Shown here piece by piece: positions 43,130-55,960 of a stretch of DNA of 64,000 nucleotides. The stretch comes from Bettongia penicillata ogilbyi (lineage: Eukaryota; Chordata; Mammalia; Diprotodontia; Potoroidae). The position numbers and the translations under genes were made by a program. Under the pieces are notes generated by a model. It searched no databases. It worked only from the letters and a program-made list of their open reading frames with translations, and was not told the origin of the DNA. The stretch covers positions 6,953,677 to 7,017,676 of the forward strand of contig JAJHZJ010000335.1 in NCBI GenBank assembly GCA_023548195.1. The letters run 5' to 3'. Every line of letters starts with the position of its first letter. The stretch's first letter is position 1.

Positions 43130-44625
43130 ATTCTCCAGCAGCTTGCCCCTTCTATCATCTCCACTGTCCCTGCCTACTGGCTGCTTCCCTGAGACCTAGA
43201 AACACTCTCATGTCTCTTTCATCCTCAGACAACTCTTACTTGGTCTGTCTCCCCGGCTAGCTCTCATCCGGCGTTTCTCATCTTATCTCATCCTCTGTTT
43301 TATTTCTGAAATTCCTTGAGAAGGTCACCTACAACCGATGCCTCCACATCCTATCCTTTCAATATCTTCTTTGCTCTCTCATCCCCGCAATGAAAGTGAT
43401 CTTTCAGAAGTTAGCATTGATGTCTTAATTGCCAAATTGTATGTTCTTTTCTCAGTCTTTATCCTTTCCATCCTTAACCTCTCTATCTCCAATCTCACTG
43501 CCTATATCCTTGAATCAGATGTCTCACAGATATCTAAAGTCCAACAAGTCCAAAACTAAACTCATTCTCTTTCCTCCAAAACTCACACCTTGTTGCTAGA
43601 TCCCCTATTGCTATGGAAGCTACCATATCCTTCCTGTCACTTAGCCTTGAAACGAAGATGTTATCCTCAACTCTTCTCTCTTTTTCACTCCCCATATTCA
43701 ATCAGTTGCCAAGTCTTGTCATTTTAACCTTTGTAACATTTCTCCTAGAAGCCCCCTTCTCTCCTCTGATTCTGCCATCACCCCAGTGTGGGCCCTCATC
43801 CCCTCATGGTTAGTTTTCCTCTTCCCACTCTAGTACGTTCTTCATTCAGCTCTGAAATTAATCTTTCCAGAGAGCAAGTCTACCCATGTCTTTTCAGACA
43901 ACTCCAGGGGCTCTTTCAGGATCAGATAAAAAATCCTCTGAGTGACTTATAAACTTTCTGTTACCTGCTCCTTCCCTCTCTTTATCAGTCTTGATATAGC
44001 TAGGTGGCTCATTGGGTAGAGCACAAAGCTGGGAATCAGGAAGACCTGAGTTCAAATCCAGCCTCAGATACTAGCTATATGACCTTGACCAAGTCATTTA
44101 GCCCTGTTTGCCTCAGTTTTCTCATCTGTAAAATGAACTTGAGAAGGAAATGGCAAACCACTCCAGTATCTCTGCCAAAAAACTCCACAAAGAGTCAGAC
44201 AGAACTGAACACGACTGAATGACAATAGCATCCCTCCCACTTCCCCAGGCACTCTACAGTCTAGTGACGTTGGTCTCCTTATTGTCCCACGTACAAAACT
44301 CTATGTCTCACCTTTAAGCATTTCACTAGTCATCTCTTAATAATTAGAACTCTCTCCCTTCTTATCTCTGCCTCTTGGTTTTCTCAGTTTTCTTCAAGTC
44401 TCAGCTAAAGTTCCACCTTCTAGAGAATACCTTCCCCAGTCTCCCTCGTTGCTGGTATCTTTCCTCGGATTATCTCCAAATTTTCCCATCTATCTTGTTT
44501 GTACGTAGTTGGTTACATGTTGTCTCCCCTCATTAGCTCCTTGAAGGCAGGTACTGTTTTTTTAAACTCCTTGCAGTCCAGTCCCTGGGCACATAGTAGG
44601 CACTTGATAAATGCCTGTTGATATG
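43130..44625 (+). mobile_element. L2 LINE, ORF2 C-terminal part to 3' end, with nested SINE
   Basis: Recognisable L2 order: an N-part encoding a 'DVLIAKLYVLFSVFILSILNLS'-like stretch split by decay (43400-43500), 'gtccaacaagtccaaaacta', 'ttcaatcagttgccaagtct', 'ctctgattctgccatcaccc', then after the SINE 'ctctacagtctagtgacgtt', 'ttcaagtctcagctaaagtt', 'ctccttgaaggcaggtactg' and the end 'gggcacatagtaggcacttg'. L2 is a CR1-clade LINE. Stops and deletions make it inactive. Confidence 0.8.
43997..44228 (+). mobile_element. Mar-1-type SINE nested in L2
   Basis: 'agctaggtggctcattgggt', 'ggaagacctgagttcaaatc', 'aggaaatggcaaaccactcc', ending 'gtcagacagaactgaacacg'. Both L2 halves are colinear around it. 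Confidence 0.88.
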
Positions 44626-45039
44626 ACTTCCTGACTCCAAGTCTGTCCCCTGACCCCTGGGCTCTGTTGCCTCTTTATATCCTGAGTCTCCCTTTAACCA
44701 TCATTCTGTATTCTATGAGAGAAGTGTTGGCATGAGTCGCAAGAACAGGGCTCTGCCCTTCATGCTGGGAGTACCCACATTCTTTTGGCCAGTCTTGCTT
44801 CCAGCCCCACTACTGGAGAGTGGAGTCTGACCTCTAAGAGCTTTTACTGGTGGAGAGTTTGTTTTTCTAATGTTCAGCCAACATTTTCCAGGCTTTAATT
44901 ACATCCCATTAGCCTTGATTACACATCTCTGCCAGCCTAAACCATTCTTTTCCTTCCTAGATATTTACACTTCTCAGTTCTCCTGGGGATGCTCTGGGCA
45001 CATATTTGAATTTACACATGACTGTTTATCTCTCTTGTT

Positions 45040-45175
45040 CTGTCACTATTTTTGTCTGTCTGTCTCTCCCTATGTCTCCCTCTGTAACTGTCTCTTTGTT
45101 TCTCTGTCTCAGTCTCCCTGAATCTGTCTCTCTCTCTGTCTCTGTTTTTCTTTCTGTCTCTGTCTCTTGCTCTGA
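45040..45175. repeat. TCTG/TCTC-rich microsatellite
   Basis: Imperfect tgtctc units with interruptions. Confidence 0.85.
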
Positions 45176-45179
45176 TCAG

Positions 45180-45860
45180 AGCCATAATGTTGACAAGGTA
45201 ATTGGACGTTTGCCCCATGATACCAAAGGAGGTATACTATTTGAGCACTTGCTGTTTTTCAGCAATATAGAAACCCCAGAAGTTAGCACTGTATTAGAAA
45301 AAAATAGTTGAAAAAGAAGCTATTAAATGATAAGAGAGATGATCCCCTTCTCATCTTTACCCACCCCAGTATCAGTTTTGTGCTAACATCCTGAAGTTTC
45401 TCTTCTCTCAACATATTTATACTCAAGGCAGTATTGCCCCTGCTCACCTGAAGTCGAAGATTTGATGCTGCTTACCTTGGACCTGGTTTGTGTTTATTTG
45501 CCCAGGATAAAACATTTCCTACTTATGGCTCTGCTCCTGGTCTTTCTTGGCCTAGACAGAGTTAACTAAAAGGGGTAAGATTTCAACCCAGTCCAACCCT
45601 AATTCCTGATGTTGGGCTCTCCTATAAGGCTTCTAAGTTATTTTTTTGGGAACTCTGGGAATCATAGAAAGGTACAGTAATGAAAGAAGAGAAATAGTAG
45701 TTGAGACTTTCAAAGGCTCAGTGGAGACCAAATTCATAAAAGGAGACAGAAGAAAACCTCTCTCCTCAGCTTTGCTATACACAATGCTAAAAGCTTAAAT
45801 AATACAAGAAGAACTAGATGTCCTAACACAAGGAGGAGAATTTGACTTTTCAGGAATCCT
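45180..45860. other. Unassigned sequence
   Basis: No gene or nameable repeat recognised. Confidence 0.35.
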
Positions 45861-45867
45861 TGAGGCT

Positions 45868-46130
45868 TGATGATTGGGCAGCTAGGTGGTGGAGTGGAGA
45901 GAGTATCAGTCCTAGAGCCAGGAAGACTCATCTTCCTGAGTTCAAATCTGGACTCAGATACTTCCCAGTTGTGTGACCTTGGGCAAATCTCTCAATTCTG
46001 TTTGTCTCAGTTTCTCATCTATCCAATGAGCTGGAGAAGGAAATGGAAGACCACTTTAGTATCTTGGCCAAGAAGTCCCCAAATGGGGTCACGAAGATTC
46101 AGACATGACTGAAAAGACTGAATTATAGTA
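45868..46130 (+). mobile_element. Mar-1-type SINE
   Basis: 'gggcagctaggtggtggagt', 'gagttcaaatctggactcag', 'gaaggaaatggaagaccact', 'cccaaatggggtcacgaaga', 'ttcagacatgactgaaaaga'. Confidence 0.88.
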
Positions 46131-46189
46131 ACAAATGAGATTTGATGGGATGAAACCTATGACTAGAATGTGGTTCAGGATGGGAATAT

Positions 46190-47060
46190 ACCTTATTAAA
46201 AAGATTCAGGGCAGCTAGATGGAATGAAGGGGAATGGTTAGAAGGTCTTTTGTATATTAAGGAGGCATACCAGTGTAACCTGGGCATAGTGCTACATTCA
46301 CTCAAATGAACCATGTAGCCAAGCTCCCTAGTGTCAGATTGGCCTGCCTAGCTCAACATGGCACCAGCTGTCCAATGGGAGAGTGTCCTAATCATCTCAG
46401 TCTGGTATTGTCCAGCAACTAGTCAGCAGCAGAGCAGCCTACCCAGCATAGCCCAGCTGTTGTGGAGCCTGGTGAGGAGACAGTATAACTACCAAATGAC
46501 CTGCCTGGTCAAATCCAGCCTTAGATTGTTCAGATAAGACAGAACCCCAGGAGGTGTAAGCCCAAGCGAGCAATGGACTGACTTACATCAGACTTTGTGA
46601 GGACCCTCTGGAGAGGCAAAGGATTTCAAGACCATGAGGATCAAGAGTCACAAGTTGCTTTGGCAATGTGTTCTCTACATTACATTACCATTATACTTTG
46701 GGTTTCTGCTTTCTTTTCTACTGGTCAAAGTTGTGCTTGGTATTGAGGAAAATTATTGTAATTACTATTCTTGAGATATCATTTGAGAAGATGCCTTTGC
46801 TAAAGATCTAACTGGATGATTGTCAAGAGGAGGCTCACCTGTAGGGGCTCATGAGCTAATCTTTGAGACCACAGCTACTCACATAATGACTGCCTCCTAG
46901 AACCCCTCTTCTGGGGACCCAGTGATTCACTGGGGGTATGAGTTGGATGAGTGACGCCTAGTGGGTTTAAACATAATTGCCTTTTTCTACTCTTCATCAA
47001 ACATACCATTTACACACAAAAAGATTAGTACTTTATGCTCACATGAGGAAATCTATGAAT
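46190..47060. other. Unassigned sequence
   Basis: A SINE-head-like scrap lies at 46208-46240 ('gggcagctagatgg'). The rest (46310-47060) is unassigned, with no gene-like structure. Confidence 0.35.
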
Positions 47061-47070
47061 TAGGTACATA

Positions 47071-47487
47071 GTGGAGAGGATATGGATGAAAATTAATAAA
47101 GGGGAAAGTAGAAGCAATTTTGTCTTTGGAGTATGTTTCAAAACACCCAAACAGAAAGAAAAAATAGGGTTTAAGTTTTGGAAAGAGAGCATAAGCTTTC
47201 AGTTATCTGGATGTCTGCTAGAACTCTCCGAAAGAAGAGTAACTAGCAACTTCTGGATTTCCCTGAATGATAATTGCATTCTTCAAATGGAGTCACCAGC
47301 AAAGGTTAATTCTGTTCTAGATCTGATTCTCACCAATAAGGAGAAGCTGGTTATTAGAGTGGAAATGATAAGAGCCTTAGGGAGAAGGAACCACGCCCTA
47401 CTAGAGTTTACAATAGAAAAGGTGAGGAAATCTGAGCATAGACTGGCATCCACTCTAAATTTGAGGAGAGCAGATTTTTTAAAATAA
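47071..47487 (+). pseudogene. CR1/L3-type LINE endonuclease fragment
   Basis: A 138-codon open stretch resembling the end of the AP-type endonuclease of CR1/L3 LINEs. Visible parts are NFVFGVCFKTPKQKE (compare the usual VGVCYRPP motif), NDNCILQ, SVLDLILTNKEKLV, and a degraded catalytic SDH box reading RRNHALLEFTI. The Asp of SDH is replaced by Asn. Upstream and downstream parts of the LINE are missing. It is remarkable only for remaining open over this length. Confidence 0.75.
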
Positions 47488-47592
47488 AGAAGCATTTATT
47501 AAGTGACTCCTATATGCAAAGGAAGCACTGTGCTAAGCTTTGGGTATACAAAGACAAGAATAATTACTACCCTCCAGGAATTGATGTTCTTT
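47488..47592 (-). mobile_element. L2 3' end (reverse)
   Basis: 'gaagcatttattaagtgact', 'ggaagcactgtgctaagctt', 'taccctccaggaattgatgt'. Confidence 0.7.
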
Positions 47593-49974
47593 TACAAAAA
47601 AAAAATTATTGATATATCTTAGTTTTTTATATCACCACAACTTCTCCATCATCTCCCTGTCCTAAAAACCACCCCATATAACAAATATTTTGAAAAGAAC
47701 CAATTAAAAAAAAAGGAAAAAACCCAGTAATATCACCAACATATTGAAAATGTCTGAAAATAAATGTCTACAGCAAGTGTAGACTTCCATCTTTTACAGT
47801 GGAGTATGCTTAGGTATCTTCTCATGTTTCTTCTTTGGGGCCGTGATTTTTTTGTAATTTTGCAACATTTACTTTTGGCTGTTTTGTCACAGCAGTTCTT
47901 TCTAGTTTTGTTTTGTAGTCATTGTGTAGACTGACGTTTTGAGGATTTTTTTTTTACTCTTTTCCTCACATTGTATCTGATTATGCAAACTTTCCATGTT
48001 TCCCAATTCATCATATTCATTGTTTTTATATACCTTAGTAATGTTCCATTACACTTATGTACCACAATTTGTTTAACCATTCCCCAGTTGATGGACATCT
48101 ATTTTGCTTTTATGTCTATGTCACCACAAAAGTATTCAAAATATTTTAGTGTAAATGACATTCTTGGGGAATAAATGGAATTTCTGAGTCAAAGGGTATG
48201 GACATTTTAGTTTCTTCATTTACATAATAATTCTCCACAAAATTGTTGTGCTAATTCGGAGCCCCATCATCAATGTGCGAATTGTGTCGATCTTCACACA
48301 ACCTCTCTAACACTGACTATTCCCGTTCGGTGTCATCTTTGACAATTTGCAGGACCTGAGGTGAAAATAAATACAGGCATGTTTTGACTTATATTCCTCT
48401 TATTCTTAACGATCTGGAGATTCATTATAGTTGCTGGTTCTTTCCAGTTGCTCTCTTTTGGCTCTTGTATCTTTTGAGCACTTAGCTATTGGGCAATGGT
48501 TTTTGGTCCAATATGTTAGTTCTTTATCCTTACCAAATTCTTATATGTGAAATCTGATACAAAGATTTCCTCCTCACTCTATGGCTCCCCTTCATGTACT
48601 AGAGGCATTAATTTTGTTGGGGAAGAAGCTTGTCGGTTTCATGTAATCAAACTTGTTTATAGTTTGTAATTGTCTCTATTTTTTTTTTTTTGGTTAAGAA
48701 TTTATCTTCTATCCAGAGCTGTGAATGGCAGTCTCCTTTTCTAATTTTTCAATGGTATGAATTTGAATATTAAGATTATATATCCATTTAGAAAGTATTG
48801 TGGAATATGTAAGAAGTTGATCTAAGACAGTATTCTAGTTTGCTTTCCATTTTTCTCAGCAGGACTTTCCCTGCCAAATAACTTGTGTTTTCTGGATTGT
48901 TGAACATCAGAGTATTGATTTCCATTGGTTCTGATTCTCCCCTGGCTAGTCTGTTCCATTGAACCCCTTCTCTATATTTTTATCCAAATGGTTTTGATGA
49001 TTGCTACTTATAATATAGCTTGAGATCTGAAAGTGCCAGTCTACTTCATCCCTACTGTTTTTCATCATTTCCTTTGAAATTCTAGGTATTTTTCCAAATA
49101 AGATTTGTTATTATTTTATAGAGTTACATAAAGTTTCCCTTTGATAGTTGTATTGATAGAGCATTGAAACTGTAAATCACCTATTAAAATTGTCATTTGT
49201 AATACATTGGCATGACTCAGGAATGCTACTTCTTTAGCTATTTAAATTGCTCTTTATTTCTTTAAGGCACACTTTATGCTAGAATCTATCCAAATATCCT
49301 CACATATTAAATATATTATCATGGTCATTTTGAGTAGAATATTCCTTTCCATTATTGCTTCCTGAATTTTGTCATACAGAAGTACTGTTGATTTTTGTGG
49401 GTTTATTTTCTACTCTGAAAGTTTGCTGAAACTATTAATCATCATAATTGGTGATTTGGGATTTTAGTACTTGGGATTTTTTAAATCAATGATCATAGCA
49501 TTATTAAATGGGAATAGTTTTATTTCCTTTTTGCCTGTCTTTGAGGCTTAAATTTTTGTCTTGTCTTATTCCTGTTGTTAGACTTTGTAAGACTGTTTCA
49601 AATAATAGTTGGGATATTAAGCATCTTAACTTACTTCTGCATTTATTGGGAGAATAGTATATTCCTATTATATATGATACTTGTTTATTTTTTCATTTTT
49701 TGATAGATAATTTTTTATTATTTTAAAAGGACCATTTTTTGCCTATGCTTTGTAGATTAATTTTTTAAAAAACCATGAATAAGTTGTACTTTGGCAGAGA
49801 CTTTTTCTGCAACTGGTGTTGGATATTTTTGTTTTAATATGATTCATTATGTTGATGGTTTTCCTAATGTTAAGCCATCCTTGCACCTCAGACATAAATC
49901 CAAATGGGTCATAATGAGTGATTTCTTGGATGAATGGCTGGAATCTGCTTTATAGATCTGTGGATAGATATTTA

Positions 49975-50187
49975 TTAATTATATAGGTCAATAGATTTCC
50001 TTCTCTTTTTATCTTTCCCTGAATGAGGTACTATTTGTTCTACAAATAGTAAACTGCTTTCTTTCTCAATTTTTGAGAATAATTTGTTTATTATTATTAC
50101 TAATATTTCTTTAAAACTTTGATAGAATTTTGCTGTGAATCCATAATGAAAAGTTTTTCCTTTGGTAGTTTTATTTCCTTTTCTCAT
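49975..50187 (-). pseudogene. L1 ORF2 reverse-transcriptase remnant
   Basis: 70 open codons covering the N-terminal RT region of L1 ORF2p (GFTAKFYQSFKEIL, KLFSKIEKESSLL, then a degraded PKPDKD-type stretch and a terminal SIDLYN, equivalent to the usual PISLMN). It is only a short island in a decayed element. Confidence 0.8.
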
Positions 50188-50311
50188 ACTGGGTTATTAA
50201 GATCTCTACTCGGTCGCCTGTTAGTTTAGGTCATTTATATTTTTGAAAGTATTCATTTATTTCTTTTGTATACTCAGTTTTGTTAGCACGTTGCTGCTAA
50301 GTAAGTTCTAA

Positions 50312-50385
50312 GAATTAAAAATAAATAAATAAAATATATATAAAATAAAATAAAATAAATAAAATAAATAAAATTAAAAATTCTT
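50312..50385. repeat. A/T-rich (AAAT)n microsatellite
   Basis: aaat/aata runs interrupted by tatata, inside the L1. Confidence 0.9.
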
Positions 50386-51914
50386 TTGATTGTGTTGTGA
50401 TTTCACACTGTTAATTTGCTTTTAAACTCTCTTCTTTTTAATCAAGTAGGTTAAAGTTTTATCAATTTTGTTAGTCTTTTCAAAAATCCAGTTTTATATT
50501 TTATCATTTCAACAATCTTTTTGATTTCTAATTTTTTTCTCTAATTTTGTAATCTTTTCTTTTGTACTTATTTTGACTTTAATTATTAACTTTCCATTTT
50601 AAAAATGCTATGTTTGTTTTCTGAAGTTCATTAATTCTCTACTTTTTTATTTTGTTAATCTATGTTTTAGGGATATAATTTTCCTCTTGAGGATTGTTTT
50701 AACTTTATCACATAAATTGTGCTACATTGTTTCATCATTATAATTTTCTTTCACATAATTGTTAATTTCCATGATTTGTTCTGACCTATTTATTATTTAG
50801 CATGTCATTGTTATTTCTTCATTTGAGTCTGTGTCTTTTGTTTGCGCTTCCTCAACTGCTTACTATTTTTATTGTATTATGTTCTGTAAAATAGTGTTTA
50901 TTATTTATGCACAATAACACTATTTGTAATATCTCTGTGCCCTAATACATACTCAATTTTTGTGCAAGCTCCATATAACACTGAGAAATAGGTATATTCT
51001 TTAGCATTCCTATTTAGAAGTGCCACAAGTCATTTAGCTCTAGTATCTTTACCAGTTTGTTTAAATCTTTATTTTTCTTTGTGTTTAGCTTTCTGTTTGG
51101 AAGACTTTAAAGTCATTTAGTACTAGTATATTACTATGTATATTGCTTGTTTACTACCAGTATATTACTTGAAATTCAGTCATCTATTTCCTTTATACAT
51201 GTTAAGCCATTTAAAGCATTAATTTAATATTGATACTGGTTTCTTGGTGTTGTGTAGTTTCTTGTCTATCTCTGTGTTTTGTGTTGTGAATGTTCGTTTT
51301 TGCTTCATTGGATAACATGATTGCAACTCATGCTTTTTTTTAGATTTTCCTGATACATAGTAAATTTTATTCTCCTCATTTTTATTCTATGCATGTCTTT
51401 GCCTTCCAGGTGTTTCTTATGAGCTATTGATTGTGAATTTTAATTTCTTATCCAATCACTCTTTTATTTAATTGGATTGTTTAATCCATTCACATTTAAA
51501 GCTATGAGAGTTAGGTTTATTTCCTATTTGATTTTCATTTTTTCCCTAAATTATGTTTTCTTTGTTTCTCTTCCACCAAAAAGGCAGTACTTATTCTTTT
51601 CAATTATGATTGATTAACTGACTTGAAAGCAATACCATACTCATAGGCTCTTCTCCCCTCATCTTAAAGCCTCTTTGTCATTGCTTTCCTTAATTTCAGA
51701 GTTTTCTTTAACTCATCAAATTCTTTTTCCTTCTTCCTTTTATCTAGTTAGCTAATTGTTTTACTTTTTATTGTCTCAGTTATGTGGTTAAATAAAACTC
51801 CTCTCCCCTCCCCTCCTCTAAACTTCTCTTTTATGTTTCTTTCAATTTTTGTGCCTGTTCAAAAAAGATGTTCTTTCTCTTCATTAATTCTCTTCCACTT
51901 CTGTCTATTCTAGA

Positions 51915-52680
51915 TGTATCTTCTCTGGCAGAATGTGAGAAAGAATTTAGAAGCCTCTTGGTTAGTGTGAAAGAGTAGAGTGTAAAAGCTGGCTTTAAGT
52001 TTAGCATTAATAGAAAAAAAAAAACCCCTAAGATCATGACATCTGGTCCCATCTCTTCTTGGAAAATAGTGAAAGAAGAAATGGAAGTAGTTTCAGATTT
52101 TAAATTTTTGGGCTCATACATCACTGTAGAAGGTGACTGTAGCCATGAAATTAAACGACATTTGTTTGTTGGAAGGAAAGATATGGCAAATCTGGACAGC
52201 ATCCTAAAAAGCAGAAACACAGGTTCATAAAGTCAAAGGTATGATATTTCCAGTAGCAGTGTATGACTATGAGAGTTGGACTATAAAGAAAGCTGAGTGC
52301 TGCAGAATTGACACTTTTGAATCGTGATGCTGGAGAAGACTTTTGACAGTTCCTTAGATATCAAGGAAGTCAAATTAGTCAGTATTTAAAGAAGCTAACT
52401 GTGACTGTTCATTTGGAAAGACAAATACTGAAGCTGAAGTTCAAATACTTTGGCCACATAATGAAAAGACAGGATTCTCTGGAAAACACTCATACTGGGA
52501 AAGATTGAAAGCAAATGAAGAAGGGGACAATGGAGGATGAGATGGATAGTGTCATAGAAATAATGAACAGGAACTTGGGTAGACTTTGGGAGACAGTGGA
52601 GGACAGAAGGGCTTGGCGTGCTCTGCTTCATGGGGTCATCAAGAGTCAGACACAACTGAATGACAGAGCAACAACTCTGA
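51915..52680 (+). mobile_element. RTE LINE copy 3, 3' fragment
   Basis: Colinear with the C-terminal part of the 30-33 kb RTE: 'gcattaatag...' (KLSIN-like), 'tctggtcccatctcttcttg', 'atcactgtagaaggtgactg', 'gacagcatcctaaaaagcag', ending in 'ggggtcatcaagagtcagac' and 'acaactgaatgacagagcaa'. It starts after the L1 boundary and is 5'-truncated. Confidence 0.87.
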
Positions 52681-52689
52681 TTCATGTTC

Positions 52690-53210
52690 CTTATGTGTGT
52701 CCACGGCTTCTTGAGCCTGTATTTCTCATGGAAATAAACTCTAAGGTACCTATCTTGCATTCCATCTTCTAGACAGTTTCTATATATTGCAATGTAGATT
52801 TTGCTCACACAAGTCTTTTTTTTCCCCTTCTCTTGTACCTTATCACCCTCAGAAGTATCAGGTCCTACAGAAATAGGACAGAAATATGTTCAACGGTAAA
52901 TATGTTCTTGTATCCCTGATCATGTGGCTCATCACTACCTACTACCCTCCCCATGATAATTACCCCATTGGCCATTGCATTTGCTCTCTGGGTTTATTTC
53001 CTCCCACCTTTTTGGTTGTCAGTTGTCCCCAGGAACTTCAACCTTCATTTTCTCCAAAGGCTGGATGCTGGCCCTAGTGGTAATTTTTTCTCTAAGCACC
53101 AAATTCCCTGAAGATTATGCCCATTGTAAGGCCATCATGTCCTAGTGCAGAATGTCAGTTTTTACTCTGGGAGTGTTGCTTAGTAGGACCCCACTTCTAA
53201 CACCAAATTA
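52690..53210. other. Unassigned sequence
   Basis: No gene or named repeat seen. Confidence 0.35.
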
Positions 53211-53214
53211 AGGT

Positions 53215-53430
53215 AGTTAGGTATTGTAGTGGATAGAATGCTGAACCTGGAATCAGGAGAACCTGAGTTCAAACCTTGCCTCAGAAACTTACTAGCTGTG
53301 TGATCCTGGGCAAGTCACTTTACCTCAGATGCCTCAGTTTCTTTATCTGTGAAATGGGGATAATGATAGCACCTACATTCCAGGGTTTTTGTAAGGAGAA
53401 GGTGTTTGTGTTTTCCTAAACCTTCATATC
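53215..53430 (+). repeat. MIR/Mar-type SINE
   Basis: 'gtggatagaatgctgaacct', 'gagttcaaaccttgcctcag', 'gatcctgggcaagtcacttt', 'gtgaaatggggataatgata'. Confidence 0.85.
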
Positions 53431-53439
53431 TTCCTCACA

Positions 53440-54380
53440 GGTTAGGGCATAATTGAGCTCTGTTTCTTGTTGATACAGAAAGGTAAAGTGAGGGCAGGGG
53501 CAAGAGGTGTCTGGCAGAGACTCTAACAACAAAGAAATTTCTGAGTAGATCCCAAAGAACAAATCCAGGAGTGACATTGTGAAGTCCTGTCAGAGTGTGG
53601 TGGCTCATGGGGCAAGGGGAGCAGGTGCTAAGTGACTGAGTTATGGATTAGAAGTTAGTCTTCTCTACCGTTAATTCATTAAGTTGTTACAGCCTAAGGA
53701 TTCTTAGGGATCTTAACCTATTGAGGAAAGCTGTAATTACTTTACTTATTACAAATAAGTTTTATTTAGGGGGAGATTTTAGAATATATGAGGATTACAG
53801 AGAATGTCTAGTCCTTCATTTTGTTGCCTATCTGACCCACATGACCTGGAGGAGATGAGATTTCAGAGAATTCATAAGAAAGAAAGGTAGGATCTTTTGG
53901 ACTAAAATTTTACAGGGTAATCAGCCAAAAAGTGATGAGAAATCCAAGACACAAAGGGGAACAATAATTTTCTGAAGGGACCAGTGTGAATGTACAAAGA
54001 AATCTTCAATTAAGTTAGCTGACCGATTCACTGCATCAGTTTCTTTTTTGTGTGTGTGAGGTCTAGGAGATTTTAAACAAGGAAGAGGCTTTACTGGTTT
54101 CTCCATCCATTTCAATTGCTATATTTGGTGGCAAAGGCCTCTGTACATGAGTGACTATGTTAAAAATTAAAGTTCTCACTATGGAGGGAAAAAAAGAAGA
54201 AAAACTCTTGCATAAGATTTACTTGGACAAATGACATTTCTTCATGGGTATTTGGTGTAGCCAACAACGACCTCTGGGAGGGCTGGAGATAAGCTCTGGT
54301 TCTGTAAGTTTACATTCAGATTGGAGTGATGATGTGGCAGTTACTAGGACAACATGTCAACTTCCTCCTTTTGTATGAGG
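53440..54380. other. Unassigned sequence
   Basis: No gene or nameable repeat. Confidence 0.35.
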
Positions 54381-54389
54381 GAGGGGGAA

Positions 54390-54560
54390 TATGTGTGAAA
54401 TGAAGATAATAATAGCACCTACTTCCCACGGTTGTTGTAAAGATCAAATGAGTTAATAACTGTAAAGAGCTTGGCATAGTGCTTGGCACATAGTAAGCAC
54501 TATATAAACATTAATTCTTCTTCTTAAATTATATCATATTATATTTTTCTACAGCTAATA
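54390..54560 (+). repeat. MIR SINE tail
   Basis: 'gaagataataatagcaccta', 'ggttgttgtaaagatcaaat', 'cttggcacatagtaagcact'. Confidence 0.75.
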
Positions 54561-54599
54561 AATATTAGTTATTATTATTCTATGATTTGTTTAGCAATG

Positions 54600-55260
54600 C
54601 TCCTTTGAACTTTGGGGACCCTGGATGTGGTTAGTGGGGAAGTATCATGTTATCTGTTGCTATGGATTCCATATGTATGCTTTGGAGTCTTTGAATATTC
54701 TTTGAGGGGATAAAGGAGGAAGAAAAGTGGAGAGAATCTGACTCTTAACATGACTGACTTCGAGCCTTTGCTCATAGAAGTAGGAGACTCCTCTTCATGG
54801 CTTGGCTGACCTTCTGAGAAACTCTCCTTGGCAAACATGGTCATGAAATCATAGAAAGAACAAAGATGTAGAAGGTCATTCATTGCCTGAATTTTTTATT
54901 TAACCCAGCTCTCCTATGCAAGTTAGTTCTTCAGGAAACAGGTTAATATTCATCCAGGCACTTTTCCAATTTTTCATATATTGTGGGGCTTTGCATCAAT
55001 GAGTTGGTAAGCAGGTAATTGCTACTGGCCAAAACAGTTCCTAATGCTGCCACTTAGATTAAAAAAAATTACAGAAGTGGAACTGAGAGGAGCTAATAGA
55101 GGGTGAATACAAAAGCATAGCACAAGATGGGAAATTGGTTTCAGCTCAAAATGAGCTGAGGCTGGTGTGGAAAACAAAGGTCACCAAAAAGGACTCTAAA
55201 AAAAAATCTGTATTGGAGGAAAGAGGATGATCTAAGAAGGGTGGATGGGGTGATGATAAC
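54600..55260. other. Unassigned sequence
   Basis: No gene or named repeat recognised. Confidence 0.35.
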
Positions 55261-55264
55261 TGAT

Positions 55265-55840
55265 GGCAGGGAAAAATATTCAATGCAAAGATTTTTTCAA
55301 ATGGACAGTTATCCTTTTGTTCCCCCAAAATATTCAATTTTATGTTGTTGAAATTGTCTGTTTTATTTTTGGGGTCTCTTTTTTCCTTTGTTTGACTAAG
55401 AATTCTCCCTGTAATTCTAGTTGTGAAAAGGACCTTCATCCATTTATCTCTGTTGAAAAAATGATGCTACCTTAAATATTTATGTCATTTAACCATTTGG
55501 AACTCAGAAGTATATGGTATAAGATTTTAATCTAAACCTTAGTTTTTAAAATTTGATTTTTTTTTTTATTAAACTGCTTTTCAGTTTTTCCTAACTAGCC
55601 TTGTTAGAAATGATTTGCTCCATATAGCTTTGGGTTCCTAGGTTTGTCTAACAGCAGACTATATCGTTGAATTACTTTTAATTTTGGCTTATCCGGTCTA
55701 TTCAACTGATTTAGTTTTCTATTTTTTAAACTAGTATCAAATGGTTTTGATAGCTATTGATTTATAATGTACTTTGAGTCTGGAAGTGCTACTCACTCTT
55801 TCTACTTTTTATTATTTTCTTGAGGTTTTATTCTTTCCTT
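55265..55840 (-). mobile_element. L1 ORF2 fragment (antisense, decayed)
   Basis: 'tttgactaagaattctccct', 'gtcatttaaccatttggaac', 'gatttataatgtactttgag', 'gttttgatagctattgattt', characteristic of antisense L1 sequence. It ends at the TTCC repeat. Confidence 0.65.
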
Positions 55841-55841
55841 C

Positions 55842-55960
55842 CTTCCTTCCTTCCTTCCTTCCTTCCTTCCTTCCTTCCTTCCTTCCTTCCTTCCTTCCTT
55901 CCTTCCTTCCTTCCTTCCTTCTTCCCTCCCTCCTTTCCTTTCTTCCTTCCTTCTCTCCAA
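55842..55960. repeat. (TTCC)n microsatellite
   Basis: About 80 bp of perfect units (55842-55921) plus degenerate flank; second long TTCC tract in the window. Confidence 0.97.

Larger units (their letters stand above)
47593..51830 (-). mobile_element. Long antisense L1 (3' UTR plus ORF2 C-terminal half), decayed
   Basis: T-rich plus strand over 4.2 kb. 47960-48350 matches the L1 3' region also seen at 37.7-38.2 kb ('taccacaatttgtttaacca'). 48970-49180 is antisense ORF2 ('gattgctacttataatatag'). 49975-50187 on the minus strand encodes a reverse-transcriptase piece (GFTAKFYQSFKEILVIII...) matching the L1 ORF2 'GFTAEFY' region. No frame is intact. Confidence 0.82.
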
